The position numbers and the translations under genes were made by a program. Shown here piece by piece: positions 20,203-30,838 of a stretch of DNA of 64,000 bases. How positions within the stretch are numbered: the first letter of the stretch is position 1; each line of letters starts with the position of its first letter. The stretch is from Saprolegnia diclina VS20 (taxonomy: Eukaryota; Oomycota; Saprolegniomycetes; Saprolegniales; Saprolegniaceae), in NCBI RefSeq assembly GCF_000281045.1, contig NW_008246092.1, positions 208,853 through 272,852 on the forward strand, given 5' to 3'. The notes beneath the pieces were generated by a model. That model was not told where the DNA came from, searched no databases, and worked only from the letters and a program-made list of their open reading frames with translations.

Positions 20203-21224
20203 GGGCGCGTTCGTTTCGCTTCTATATAAAGGCCGCACAGCGGCACTCGAGATTGTGCACCCGAGCTACATGAAACAATGACAGAATTGTACACATGCTA
20301 TTTGGACAATTTGGCCAGTGCTATCGAGAAAACTTCGATTGCACGCTAGAGACGCTGCTCGATTTTGGGCTGCCTGGGGCAAAGTACTTGCTGTAGTGTT
20401 TCGTTCTGGGAATACGGGATGTCGACGAGAGGCGAGGCGCCGACGTTTAGCATTTCATGGTGCTGTGGGAGCTATGGCGCTACGTCACCAGCGTGCCAGC
20501 GTATAGGTGGCGGTAGAGTAGCATCTTCTTGCGCATCAAATAGGCGCAGCCAAAGTCATGGCGGGCCTCTACAGTAGACTCGTCGCCGGCGAGTATCTCG
20601 GATTTTAACGTAAACCACATGTAAAACAACTAAAGCAATCCTCAAATTCAGTGAGGAATACAACAAATGGTCGACAATCCGCACCTCTGACGTGGCACGG
20701 CGGTGTCATCACCACGTTACAACGTGCCCGCACCACGGGGTTGCATCGGCCACTCGACTTCTCGTCGAACTCGAAGGCTCGTGTTGATTTGGTGCTTACG
20801 TCAACGTTACGTAGAGGGCTAAGCACGAGGCAGGCGGGCGTAGACGCGCGCTGCCCTGTTGACGTCGACAGAACGCCTGTCCAAGATCGCGATTGCACCA
20901 ATCACAACCCGCGAATCGCGTGCGCAAAAACGAATGAAATCGCACTGCGATATTCGGCATTTGCCGAATATAGCGGGCAAGCAGCCTCGGCGCACAATCC
21001 TTTGCAATTCAGGACGACTTGTGCTGAAAGAAATGACGTGTGCAGGGTCGCATGCGACACGAACGGTCGTGGAATTTCGATTGCGCGGGCGCGTTCACCA
21101 GCTCATTCGTTGTGGCAGATGCCACCTCCCAACGCGACCGGACGCAAAAAGACGCGTCTCAATTCGAGTGTGCCGGGTTGACAAGCAGTCCGGTTGAGTT
21201 TGCTGTTGCACTTTCTATTCTCCC
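20203..21224. other. intergenic region with a short perfect palindrome
   Basis: A 1-kb spacer between divergent genes. Around 20950-20970 lies the inverted repeat TATTCGGC-ATTT-GCCGAATA. A 176-codon plus-strand frame (20651-21181) shows no recognisable motif and is not called. Promoters of both neighbours should lie here. Confidence 0.35.
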
Positions 21225-22103
21225 ATGCACCTCCTGCAACCACCATCGCTGCTGTCGCTGCCGACGGACGTTCGCGGCCACATCTACGGCTTCCTCCTCA
21301 GCGCCCGCCTCGGCTTTCGGCCATCCGCCTCGTCGTCGACGAACCCGCTCGCGTGGGTGGGGACGTGTCGCGCTATGTACGACGATGTCCAGGCGATGGA
21401 GCTCACAGAGCTTGCGATGGACTTTGCCACGACGCAGGCTTTTCTCGACACGATGTCCCGTCTTCCGCAGCGACTGATGCGTCAGCTCAAGAACGTTCGC
21501 ATGATCGGGTACCTCCTGCCGCTCAACCCCGACACACAAGCCTTTGCGCACCCGGCCGACGCAATCAATTTTTTTCCAGCTCTCCAACTCGACTCGATGG
21601 TCGTGGAAGATTACTTCCACTCGCCCAAAAGTGCCTCGGATGACTACCTCTCCCATGAAATGACGCGCCACCAAGTTTCGTACCTTCTCGCGACCGACGG
21701 CTGGAAGTCGCTGCAGTACGTGTCGTACTCGACTGGGTTTCTCTCGCTCGCGGGCGCCAGCCAAGTCGGCATGTGGGACAAGTTCCTCAAGGACATGTAC
21801 GGCCAAGACGCGAGTGTGACCGTGTACGTGGCCAAGGAGGCACACGCCGCGCCGGACGCATACCGCCTTCTCCGAAACGACCCAGCCCGCGTCCTCGACG
21901 ACCTCACTGACTTTGAGCATTGGGCACCCGAGATGGCTCAGAAGGCGCCGAGCCGACCGCGCGAAGTCCGATTGATTGCGAAGCGCGGTGCCACAAAGCC
22001 GCTCGTGCAGACGTGCAAAACACTGGACATTGCGAGCGATGCCTTTCAGCAGCAATACCTCTGGGCGACGACGATCGCCGACGATGCTCGCTCGGCCTAC
22101 TAG
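21225..22103 (+). CDS. F-box-like protein, function unknown
   Basis: Intronless, 292 residues. The N-terminus SLLSLPTDVRGHIYGFLL resembles the first helix of an F-box, the motif that docks substrate adaptors to SKP1 in SCF ubiquitin ligases, followed by ACRAMYDDVQ-like text where an F-box second helix would fall (TCRAMYDDVQAMEL). The rest is a globular domain with no repeat pattern that I recognise (YFHSPKSASDDYLSHEMTRH; TVYVAKEAH). Large families of similar single-exon genes occur in oomycetes. The substrate is unknown, and the F-box reading is tentative. Confidence 0.72.
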   Translation: MHLLQPPSLLSLPTDVRGHIYGFLLSARLGFRPSASSSTNPLAWVGTCRAMYDDVQAMELTELAMDFATTQAFLDTMSRLPQRLMRQLKNVRMIGYLLPLNPDTQAFAHPADAINFFPALQLDSMVVEDYFHSPKSASDDYLSHEMTRHQVSYLLATDGWKSLQYVSYSTGFLSLAGASQVGMWDKFLKDMYGQDASVTVYVAKEAHAAPDAYRLLRNDPARVLDDLTDFEHWAPEMAQKAPSRPREVRLIAKRGATKPLVQTCKTLDIASDAFQQQYLWATTIADDARSAY

Positions 22104-22896
22104 AAGCCGTCTACGTTTCTTTCTATTTATCTTAACACACTACTCGTCAACGTAGTCTTATTGTCTACTACTACTGTAGTAACGACGAAGTGATAGAAAT
22201 GTCTTGTCTGCAGAGGGTTTGACAATCGGCAGGCCTCAGCAATGCCTTGAAATGAGAGCTCTCGACCAAAGCATCGACAATCGTGGCGCTTTTGTCAGTT
22301 GCAATTCGCAGCGACGGGCTGCCACCAGGGCCGGTTCGACGATCGCAGCTCAGAGCCGACTGAAGTGGCTATTCAACGTAAGCTTACACATTTTCCAAGA
22401 AATGGGGCCCTGTTACCCTCAACAGTTGTGAAAGGACACAATGGACAGACAGAATGGACAGCACGTTGTCAGCGAAAGTAGCCAGCCGAATATGTTGGCA
22501 AACGTCAGCAAGTGTGCACCAGTATCTACCGGTACATGCAGAATCGTCGTCGTCGTTGCGGCGAGAGCCACATGCTGGATGCTGCGATAGAGCCGTGGCT
22601 ACGTGGCGTGAATAAAAGTTAGTCGACTAACGAAGAACTGCATACTGTGCGATGCCAAAAAGTCCTGTCCATCGCCAAGAGCAACCAACTGGGCGACAAA
22701 AATCTCGTCGTGGCGGCAAATCGAAGTTGAATCCGAAGTAGATCCTACGGTATCTTTTTCGGCCTGCACGTGTCCATACAAAACGAGAGATATTGGCCTG
22801 CTCTAGCCCGAAGTTCGAAGTCGATTGGAACGAGATTCAGTCTTATTGGTTGTAACGAAGCCAATCAGCGGTCCCGGCCAAGTCGTGACACATGCG
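22104..22896. other. intergenic stretch
   Basis: About 790 bp with no protein-like frame and no recognised RNA gene. It presumably holds the terminator of the F-box-like gene and the promoter of the receptor-like kinase. Confidence 0.35.
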
Positions 22897-25265
22897 ATGG
22901 CGTTGGCAGTGTAAGCAGTGCCATCTCGCCGACGCCTGCGCTGCTCGCGCTTATACGTCGCCTTCTTCCATGCCTAGCAGCAGCACGCTCTCGACGAGCT
23001 GCGTAGCGACCTGCGGCGAAGCCTTCCAAGGTCTCTGCGCCTTGTACCTGGGCGAGTCGGCCGCCACGGACTGCCCGGCCGCGTCCACCATGGCGCCCTG
23101 TCAGCGGTCGTCGCGGACAACGTACTATCAATGCTTCAACGTTACTGGCACGTCGCTGACGCTTGCGCTCGGGAGCGAGCCGAGCTCGGAGACGCCCGTG
23201 GCCAACGTCGGCGCTGTCGGCGCCTTGGAGCTGGGGCCGCTCACGTCTTTGTACGAGTCTGATTGCCTGATTGACCTCACGATGGCGGCCGTAGGGCCTT
23301 GCGCGGCCAGGGCAGCACGCCACGGCCCATGGTCTTTGCGAATAGCTTCCTCGCGCGCTCAACAGCACTCACCCATCTGTGCGTGCCATTGGCTACTCGT
23401 CCAAGCTGCCATTTGAACCTACTACTTAGTACGCTCTCGACCCTCGCGGTCCCAATGTTTCCGTCAAAGCAGCTGCCAACGACGCTGCAATCACTGTAAA
23501 TACCACTTCGACTCGTGTTAAGGACCTCATGTTTGCACTTGCAGCGAGCTGATCAAGTGCAACCTGACGACCTGGCCCGTCACCGACGCGCTCGTCAACC
23601 TCACCGCCCTGTACTAGGAATGACGGCTTGCTCGTCACTCAATGTCGTCTTGTCCTAGCGATCTGAGTGACAACCAGTTTCACATTCTGCCCGCAGCGAT
23701 TTCCACCGAGCTTCCGCGCCTCCGCGCTCTGTACGAATGCAGTTGGCTCGTCGATCTTTCTGACGAGCGCCACCGCTAGGAACTTGTCCAAGAACCCGCT
23801 GAGCTTGCAAGAGCTCCAGGCGCCAGCGACAACAACCTTCTTTGCGCGCCTCAATACATTTACCGTCGACGTGCATCTCTGCGGCGGCAGCCTCGTGACT
23901 TCGTTTACGAGCACGTCGGCCCTCGCCGCTGCGTCGTGCACCGCGTCCGACAAGGATTCGGCGCTGACCGCAGCCACATGTACGTTGAGACGTGTCGCTG
24001 TCTCTGGAGCCCTCATGGCGTACTTTGCAGCGCCTTCGCTCCTCTCCCCGTCGGTGATTGCGCTCATCGCGGTGGCCGGCGTCGTTGCCATCCTCGGTAT
24101 TTTGCTTGTGCTCTGGCGCTGCAAGCGCGCGCCGCGGCCCGAAGCCACGCGTCCCATGGAGCGCGTTGCTGACGACGACGACCAAGATACGACGTACTTT
24201 CCCGGTCCCAAGACGAAAGCCTCCTCCACGCATGCCACGTCATCGGTCCGGCCAGGGCTCGTGTCGTCGCTCAAACGGGTTGTGGACCCGGCCATGACGG
24301 CCCTCGCCACCAAGTACACAGCAGACAGCGAGCTCCACGAGCTTGGCCTTCCGAGCGCATTTGTCGTTCCGACGCGGCTCCTCGCGCGCTCAAACGACCG
24401 CGTCTACGAGGTCTGGCTCGGCGCGTTTGAAGACACGCACGTTGCTATCAAGAAGCTCGCGCCGCACGTCACCGACGTCGAGAGCAGCGCATCCGCGCTC
24501 TACGACGAGCTCAAGGGCCTCGCACGCTTCTCGCACCCCAACATCGTGCGCGTCGTCGGTGTCGTCTTGCCGCCAAGTGGTGTCGCCGGCGTGTTTGCCT
24601 ATTGCGCGCACGGCGACCTCCAAAGCGTCCTCGCCACCCACAGCCTCCAGGACGACGCGTGGAGCTGGTTTGAGCGCAAGGTTGGACTCGCACTCGGGCT
24701 TGCACGGGCGCTGGCGTACCTCCACGCGCAGTCGCCCAGTGTGATTCATCGGGACGTGCGCGCGCGGAGTGTCCTTCTCGACAGCCGGTATCGGTGCCAA
24801 CTGAGCCACTTTGGCTCGGCGCGAGCGCGCTCGATTCTCGATACGATGACGCAGGACGTGGGGACGACGCAGTGGACCGCGCCCGAAATGCTGCGTGGCG
24901 AAGACTACTGCGAAGCCATTGACGTCTACTCGTTTGGCGTCGTGCTCACCGAGCTCGCGACGCATGCGCTTCCGTTCCATGACTATGCCCACCGTACGTG
25001 TCATGCTGAGTTTGTGTACATATTGTCTCATCGTCGCGCTGTGGTAGACGACGACCCGAAGCGGGTGCTGGTGCAAGAGCTCATGACGGGCCGCGCGGTG
25101 CCGAGCTTTGGCGACCACTGCCCCGAAGAGGTATCTCGCCTTGGCCGGCAGTGTTTGCAGCTGGACCCGTCCAAGCGGCCGCCGATGGCATCGATTGTCG
25201 AGGCCCTCGAGCGCATTGAGCGCCGGCAGCAGGAGGACGAGCAACACAATGGAATTCTGGTCTAA
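22897..25265 (+). CDS. LRR receptor-like kinase (TKL type) with degenerate catalytic motifs, probable pseudokinase
   Basis: Multi-exon. Short exons joined in phase give leucine-rich repeats (THLTLSTLAVPMF; LPTTLQSLELIKCNLTTWP; LTALDLSDNQFHILP; LRALNLSKNPLSLQEL), then a cysteine-containing linker, a membrane span (SVIALIAVAGVVAILGILLV, cytosolic RCKR) and a kinase fold. Seen in the kinase: VAIKKL lysine, an ELKGLARFSHPNIVRVVGVV helix, HRDVRARSV catalytic loop, TAPEML, and a C-lobe RPPMASIVEALE. The expected DFG is HFG (CQLSHFGSAR) and the HRD+5 asparagine is serine, so both magnesium ligands are absent. TKL receptor kinases of this layout are common in oomycetes. The start at 22897 is uncertain, as no good signal peptide is visible. 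Confidence 0.83.
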
Positions 25266-25301
25266 CGTAGTATTATAATGATATGAATCGTGGTGGCGTG
25301 T

Positions 25302-25982
25302 CTATGGCATTTCAAACTCAAAGATGCCGCCGTCCTGCGAGTCGCGCGGGTGCGCCTCGTCGGTGTACTCGTCGTCGTCGCTGTCGTACTCGTCGCGCTC
25401 GTCGATCAAGGGGCGGTCGAACGAGCGGCGGCTGGCCGACATGTCCGCGTACGACCCGCGGCGCATGTCGCGGAGAATGGCCAGCGACGGCGACTGCGAC
25501 AAGAGCGTGTGATTGTCGTCGAGCGTCATGCGCGTCAAGAAGCCGTCGAGCTGCGCCGGGCACGACGATGCAAACTGCACAACTGTCTCGCGCGGGCGCG
25601 GCTGCAGTGGCGCCGGCGCCGTCAACGGGGAGGCAAACCGCTCGTCCGAAAGCGACTCGCGGTTCGGCGGCGGCAGCTCGAGCGGTGGCATGGGCGCTTG
25701 CAGAAAAGCAAATGACGGGTCCGGGAGCGACCCAATCTGTGGCGTCAAGGGCACATGGCGCACGCCACGCGGCGGGTTGTCGTGCAGCGGCCGGCCTGCG
25801 GGGCACGAGTGGGCAAAGGCCTGGAAGCGCGACGGGGACGTAGTGTCGCGATGGATTTGGATCGCGCGGGAGGGCAGCCGCAGGTCGAGCATCTCCTTGG
25901 TCTGTGGCTGGATCGTGATGGGCACGGCGCCGTCGGGCCCGCGGGCGGCGGCGCCGGCCACAAGGTCGGGCGGGCTCAGCAT
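25302..25982 (-). CDS. proline-rich disordered hypothetical protein
   Basis: 226 residues from the ATG at 25982. The sequence is low in complexity: proline-rich (APMPPLELPPPNRESLSDE), with a short helical motif (AQLDGFLTRMTLDDNH), an arginine/serine region (RDMRRGSYADMSASRRSFD) and an acidic end (YDSDDDEYTDEAH, stop after FEFEMP). No domain is recognised. A helical exon-like stretch at 26100-26025 (MQQVDQRVKDYWNFITKSAQ) may be an upstream exon, but I found no in-phase join. The gene is tail to tail with the kinase, 36 bp apart. Confidence 0.55.
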   Translation of the reverse strand: MLSPPDLVAGAAARGPDGAVPITIQPQTKEMLDLRLPSRAIQIHRDTTSPSRFQAFAHSCPAGRPLHDNPPRGVRHVPLTPQIGSLPDPSFAFLQAPMPPLELPPPNRESLSDERFASPLTAPAPLQPRPRETVVQFASSCPAQLDGFLTRMTLDDNHTLLSQSPSLAILRDMRRGSYADMSASRRSFDRPLIDERDEYDSDDDEYTDEAHPRDSQDGGIFEFEMP

Positions 25983-26731
25983 GTTCGCGCTTGTCTGGTC
26001 GGCGGCTCTGCTGCTCGTGGTTGGCCTTGCAACCCGCAAACTGAGCCGATTTTGTAATAAAATTCCAGTAATCTTTTACCCGTTGGTCCACTTGCTGCAT
26101 TAAATACCTTGCATTTTGTATGTTCGTGGAATAAAAATGCGGTCGCCGCCCACGAAATTCGAGTTGAATTGCGCCAGCTGGCCTTTATTATATTTTATGG
26201 AAACCTCCGGCGGCGCTGGCCCTCTGGTCGCGCTGGCAACGTGCCATGGAGATAAGAAGGAGGAGCGGGCGACAGATGGGTCCCGACGCCAGCGCTCCCA
26301 GCGCTGCTCGACAGACCATTTGCTGCCATGCACGCCACGCGTCGACCGTGGAGCATGCCATGCATTCCGACGCCACCAACGGGCGTACAGTCCAGTGCTT
26401 GGCGCAGAAAAGACATGCGATCGCCTCTTCGCTTGGTGTGTGGCTGCCACGCAGCCAGCTTGGCCCGGCCACTGCGACCTTGCCGGCGAGGAATCAAGCT
26501 CAGCTCGCCACGCTTTGCGTGAATGTTGGTCCTGGCGGTCGCTGGCCTTCGCCCACTTGCAGATTCGAGCGGGGCGAACGATGCCGTCGCAACGACCGCC
26601 GCGCGGCCCGCGCCTCGGGCCGCGACCAAGCCCGACAACGCCAGTACCACCGCTGCAGCTGCCCGCCCCGCCACCGCCCTTGCCACCGCCCATAGCCCTC
26701 GTGGCACACGTGACAACGACGACGTGCTTGG
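25983..26731. other. ambiguous GC-rich stretch
   Basis: Open frames run on both strands here because of high GC content, but none has a recognisable motif. A plus-strand frame from 26523 begins MLVLAVAGLRPLADSSGAND, which resembles a signal peptide, and then becomes alanine/threonine-rich. It overlaps the 3' end of the golgin gene and is not called. Confidence 0.3.
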
Positions 26732-29100
26732 TTACTTTTCAGAAGGCACTTGGTCGAGCAAGAACTCGGTCCATGCGTCGCTAAAGCTCTTGCCGGCCAC
26801 GTCGACGGGCGGATCGGACGATGCGCCTTGGAAGAGTCGGCCGAGCGACCGCAGCTGAAGTCGCAGCGGGTTCCCAAGCAACCGCTCCTTGTCGTCGTCC
26901 GTGCAGCCCTGCAGCGTTGTCATGAGCGCGACGACGCGCTTTCCGACGTACCAGAATGCGCGCAATGACCTCGAGTACGTCGTGCTTGTTGGGGCTCTCG
27001 TGGAACTGAATCTACAGTCGACGTGATCAGCGCAAGCGCCGCCACTCGGCCACGCACCATCATTTGGATGGCCATGCGCTTGTCAATGTTGTCAACGTCG
27101 TCGCCCAGATGCTGCGCCGTCCGGTCCAGCGCCTACACAGCGTCAAGGCATGCCACACCCGCGTCGGACCCGACACGACTCACCTCACGCAGCCGGTCGC
27201 ACTCGACTTGCTTCTTCTCCAGGATCCCGAGCACACGCTTGAGGTCAACCTCGTGCTCGGACGTTGGCGCCGGTGCCGGTGCAGGGGCTCGCAGCGCGGC
27301 GATTTGAGCTTCGTACGCTTGCATTTCGCGCTTCCGGTCGGCTTCAAACTGCAGAAAGATGGCGTGTGCGTTCGCGAGCTCCGACTGCAGTCGCTCGGCG
27401 TCCTAGGCAAAGTTGACACATAAACAGGCGCAATAGAGCGAAACAGTACCTGCTCGGCAATGTGCTTGTCGGCTTGAAGGAGCGTGAGCTGCGTCGTGAG
27501 CTCAAACGTCTCTTGTTCGGTGAGCGAGCTCGCGTTCGCCTGGGCATGCTGTACCCATTGGGTCTGCTCCAGCGCATACGCCTCCTTGGTCGTTTTTAGC
27601 TCATCGTTGAGCGCGTAGACAAGGTGCTCGAGCTCGGCGAGGCGGTCCAGTGCCGCCTCTTCCTTCTCGTGCATCTCTTCCTGCAGCGACGACTCTTGCG
27701 TATGTACCACGCGCTTGAGTTGAGCCAACTAGAGTAGCGCGTCGATCAAATCATGTCGTACACGGTAGGTACTTGGTCGGCGAGTTCGGCCGCTTCCTCG
27801 GTCAGTTGGTCGTTCTGGCGCGTGAGCTAGTACATTTTTCATATGAGTCTATCGCAGCAGGTGGAAACGACAGTACCTGCTTGGTTTTGGTCTGCAGCGC
27901 TCGAATCGTCGCGTCCTTCTCCGGCACGAGACTGGCCGCCGCCGACGCCTCTTTGGCTTTGGCCGACGTCGCAGCAAAGGCATTCTGGAGGGCGTCGTGC
28001 TCGAGCATGTGCGTCTCCAGCGTCTTTTGCGTCTACAGCCATCGTTATAATTGACGTTTCGCACATGAGAGGGCACCTGCGCAAGCTTGCTGCTCGCGAG
28101 GCTCAGTTGCTGCTCGACGCGACCGGCGCGGTCTTGGTCAGCCACCATCTTTTGTGTGAGCTGATCCAATTTGGCTTTGGCCGCGACAGTCCAGTCGGCG
28201 ACCGTCGCCGTCGCATCGAGGCGAGCGTCGTGCGAGAGGAGAAACGCGTGCAGGGCGTTCTTGAGCAGCTTGACGTCGCCTTCCAGGGCCGAGATACGGG
28301 CTGCTGCCAGCGTTGCATACTCGGCCACCTGTACATTGGATTCCATCGACAGGTGCAAAGAGGTGGGCGCTCTACCGTCGAGGACAAGGACGTTGCTTCG
28401 GCGGGCGACGCGCCCGATGGAAGCACTTTGGAGAGCGTCGTCATGGCGAGCACGAGCGGCCCGTCGGTGGCCGACTCAGCGTCGGGCGGCGATGTCCGGT
28501 GCAACGCATGCGCCACCTTGGTTTCGGCTTGGAGCTGCGATAGCTTTTGGTCAGTCGTTTGGTTTTGGGCAACAAGTGACGCGACTTGATCGTTGAGGGA
28601 CGCGAGCTCGGCGTCCTTTGCAGCAACCGCCGCATGGAGCTTGGCCACGTCGGCAAGAAGCGCCTTCTTCTCGTCTTCCGTCTTGGTCAAGATGCTGCTC
28701 GCGTCGGGATCACGTGTCTACGAAGCATGAGTTTGTGCAGCTTGCACGAAGGCGAGACCTGACTGCGTGGCGGCGTGGCGGCTAAGCGCTGCTGCAACCC
28801 TTCAATCTACGGTCTCGTGAGAGCTTGCTCCTCAAAAGCGCTTCGCTGCACCTCCTTGAGCGCGGCTTCATGCTCGTGGCGCTTGCGGATGAGCGACCGC
28901 TCGAGGTCAAGGACGTAGGCGTCGAGGTCGTCGTCGTCGTCGTCGTCGTTGCCTTTGCCGATGGACCGCGGCTGGGCGCGTGGCGAGAGGCCTTCCGCAG
29001 GCGACAAGGCGCCCTCGTCGCCCGCAGCGACGATCTCGCGCAGGTCGTTCGTGAGCTCGCCAGCATACGTCGCGAGCTGCCCCGTGATTGCGCCCCACAT
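26732..29100 (-). CDS. GMAP-210-like golgin (GRAB-domain coiled-coil protein)
   Basis: Minus-strand gene of about eight exons separated by short TAG-ended introns. The chosen start gives MWGAITGQLATYAGELTND, in the style of the short amphipathic N-terminus of GMAP-210 golgins. An acidic, aspartate-rich patch follows, then long heptad-rich coiled coil (EDEKKALLADVAKLHAAVAA; LQQEMHEKEEAALDRLAELE-type). The last 90 residues match the GRIP-related Arf-binding module of plant golgin candidates: NKHDVLEVIARILWYVGKR, RLLGNPLR, a glycine-rich step and SFSDAWTEFLLDQVPSEK at the end. Such golgins tether vesicles to the cis-Golgi through ARF1. An earlier ATG (frame MMDFDSSESNKY, near 29214) is possible. 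Confidence 0.75.
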
Positions 29101-29277
29101 GATGCTGCTCACGGCCTCGCTAAATGGCCGTCTCCGATTGGCCGTTGCCGCGACAGGGCAAAGGTTCGTCAGGCCAAGGTATTTGTTTGATTCTGAGCTG
29201 TCAAAATCCATCATGGTTCTTAAAGCCAGGCTTTATACTGGAAGCGAACCCACCAATGGTGGCCTGTCGGGCACAGT

Positions 29278-30183
29278 ATGGACGGCCGGCTCGAGGTCGA
29301 GATCGAGGCCTACGGCCATGCCACGGACCTCATGCACCTCCTGGACCTCGGCGAAAGCGACAAGGCAACGTGGAACATGAAGTCCGACGCCATGAGCCGC
29401 TTCGTAGACGGACTCACGGCGCTCGCCGCGCTTGCCTGTGACGACCGCGGTGTCCAAGTGCGCCGGATGCTCCTCGCCCAAGGCGCCAACGTCGTGCAGC
29501 ACATCGTGGACGCGCTCAAGTGCCGTGACGTCCTCCTCAAGTGCAAGAGTGCGAGCGCCTTGGGCTCCATCTGCATGTGCAGCGAAGCGTGTGCGGAGCT
29601 CATGGCAGCTCACGGCGACGCGATCGTACATGGTTTGATGCGCATGGTCGCCGGGAAGAACCGATGGGCCCAAGGCGACGCGATCTTCGTGCTGGGCTGG
29701 ATCGTGCGATGGGTAGATGACGACGGCGACGCTGGGCCGCTCGAGACCATCGCCGGTGCTGTCCCGAGTGCCTGCGACATGGTGCTCTCGAGCATGGCGC
29801 CAACCGACGACGCGCCGACCGACGAGAGCATTGAAGACCGCGAGTCGAACCTCCGCATCTACCCGTTTGTGTTCCTTCTCAACTGGTACCAGCACAAGTC
29901 GCTCACGCCAGCACTGCCTTCTGTCCTGGACGCCGTCGCGTCGGCGATCCACGCCGCAGTGCACCAGCCGACGCTTGCCGAGGTCGCCGTGATCGCTCGC
30001 CTCTCGACCTCACTGCTGCTCTCGCTTGTCGACAAGGACGCCGCCATTGTTTGTCCGCTCGTGCTCGAGAGGAAGATGCTCCCGGACGTGGCCAGGCTCA
30101 GCCGCCGTCGCTTTGATGGCGACGATGACATCGTGGCGGACCAATGTCGCGTGGTCTTGGACTTGATTGTTAAGACGAGATAA
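29278..30183 (+). CDS. armadillo/HEAT-like helical protein, function unknown
   Basis: Intronless, 301 residues, almost entirely paired helices with alanine/leucine spacing: FVDGLTALAALACDDRGVQ, VQHIVDALKCRDVLLKCKSA, SALGSICMCSEACAELMAAH, and LPSVLDAVASAIHAAVH. This is the pattern of armadillo-type repeats, which usually bind other proteins. No specific family is recognised. The start codon lies 177 bp from that of the divergent golgin gene, so the two probably share a promoter. Confidence 0.75.
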   Translation: MDGRLEVEIEAYGHATDLMHLLDLGESDKATWNMKSDAMSRFVDGLTALAALACDDRGVQVRRMLLAQGANVVQHIVDALKCRDVLLKCKSASALGSICMCSEACAELMAAHGDAIVHGLMRMVAGKNRWAQGDAIFVLGWIVRWVDDDGDAGPLETIAGAVPSACDMVLSSMAPTDDAPTDESIEDRESNLRIYPFVFLLNWYQHKSLTPALPSVLDAVASAIHAAVHQPTLAEVAVIARLSTSLLLSLVDKDAAIVCPLVLERKMLPDVARLSRRRFDGDDDIVADQCRVVLDLIVKTR

Positions 30184-30838
30184 GAGAGACGTTGTATTTA
30201 GAAGGAGCGTCGTATTGAGTTGCATTTTGTCTTTGTTATAGTCTACCTTCTGAGCTTTATAAGAAATCTTGTATTGGGGTGTTGTATGTTTCACTTCTTA
30301 GTTCCGGCCCGATCGCTGAGGTAGGCGAGTAGGCGGATGAGGAAATGAGCTTTCTCTGGGCGCTGCGTGAAGAGTCGCGTTCACATTGCCGAAGCAACAA
30401 CGAAAGTACTCCAAACCGAGCAGGGCCGACGCTGTCTCTAGTCGCTACTACAAGTACGATTCCTAGTCTACTACGGCACAACTCCACTGGGAATCTTGTC
30501 AAAACGCGGCAAATTCGAAAGTGAAATGACTGGGCCCCGCGGCCTATTTATTATACCAGGTGTGGTATCCGGATATAATATCATTTGTGAAGGGTTTATG
30601 CACCGTGAAGATCGGATAAAAACACCATGTTTTGAAGCGTCACTCGTGCATACGACGGGCAGCGCGCAGGAAAATGTGGCCGCCGATCGGGTACTGCGAA
30701 GATTGAGTTGGCATACACGGCGTCCATAGTCTCTTTTGACGTTTATGTCGGCGTATTTATGAGAATCGATCGGGTCTGCACAGCTAACACACATGAGAGT
30801 TGGGTGATTTTAACCTATTGGCCATAAAAGATCGACAA
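30184..30838. other. intergenic stretch with a TATCCGGATA palindrome
   Basis: A 655-bp AT-richer spacer. TATCCGGATA at 30566-30575 is a perfect copy of the recurring upstream motif, about 265 bp before the next ATG. No coding frame was seen. Confidence 0.4.

Noticed and set aside
20651-21181. 176-codon plus-strand open frame.
   Set aside because: No recognisable motif, no splice continuation; likely chance in GC-rich spacer.
24995-25048. In-frame insertion in the kinase C-lobe.
   Set aside because: It starts GTACGTG and ends GGTAG and is 54 nt long, so it is better read as a phase-neutral intron than as a kinase insert.
26100-26693. 197-codon minus-strand and 222-codon plus-strand frames.
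   Set aside because: Both strands are open at once, tryptophan/arginine-rich or low-complexity text, no family match; left as ambiguous.
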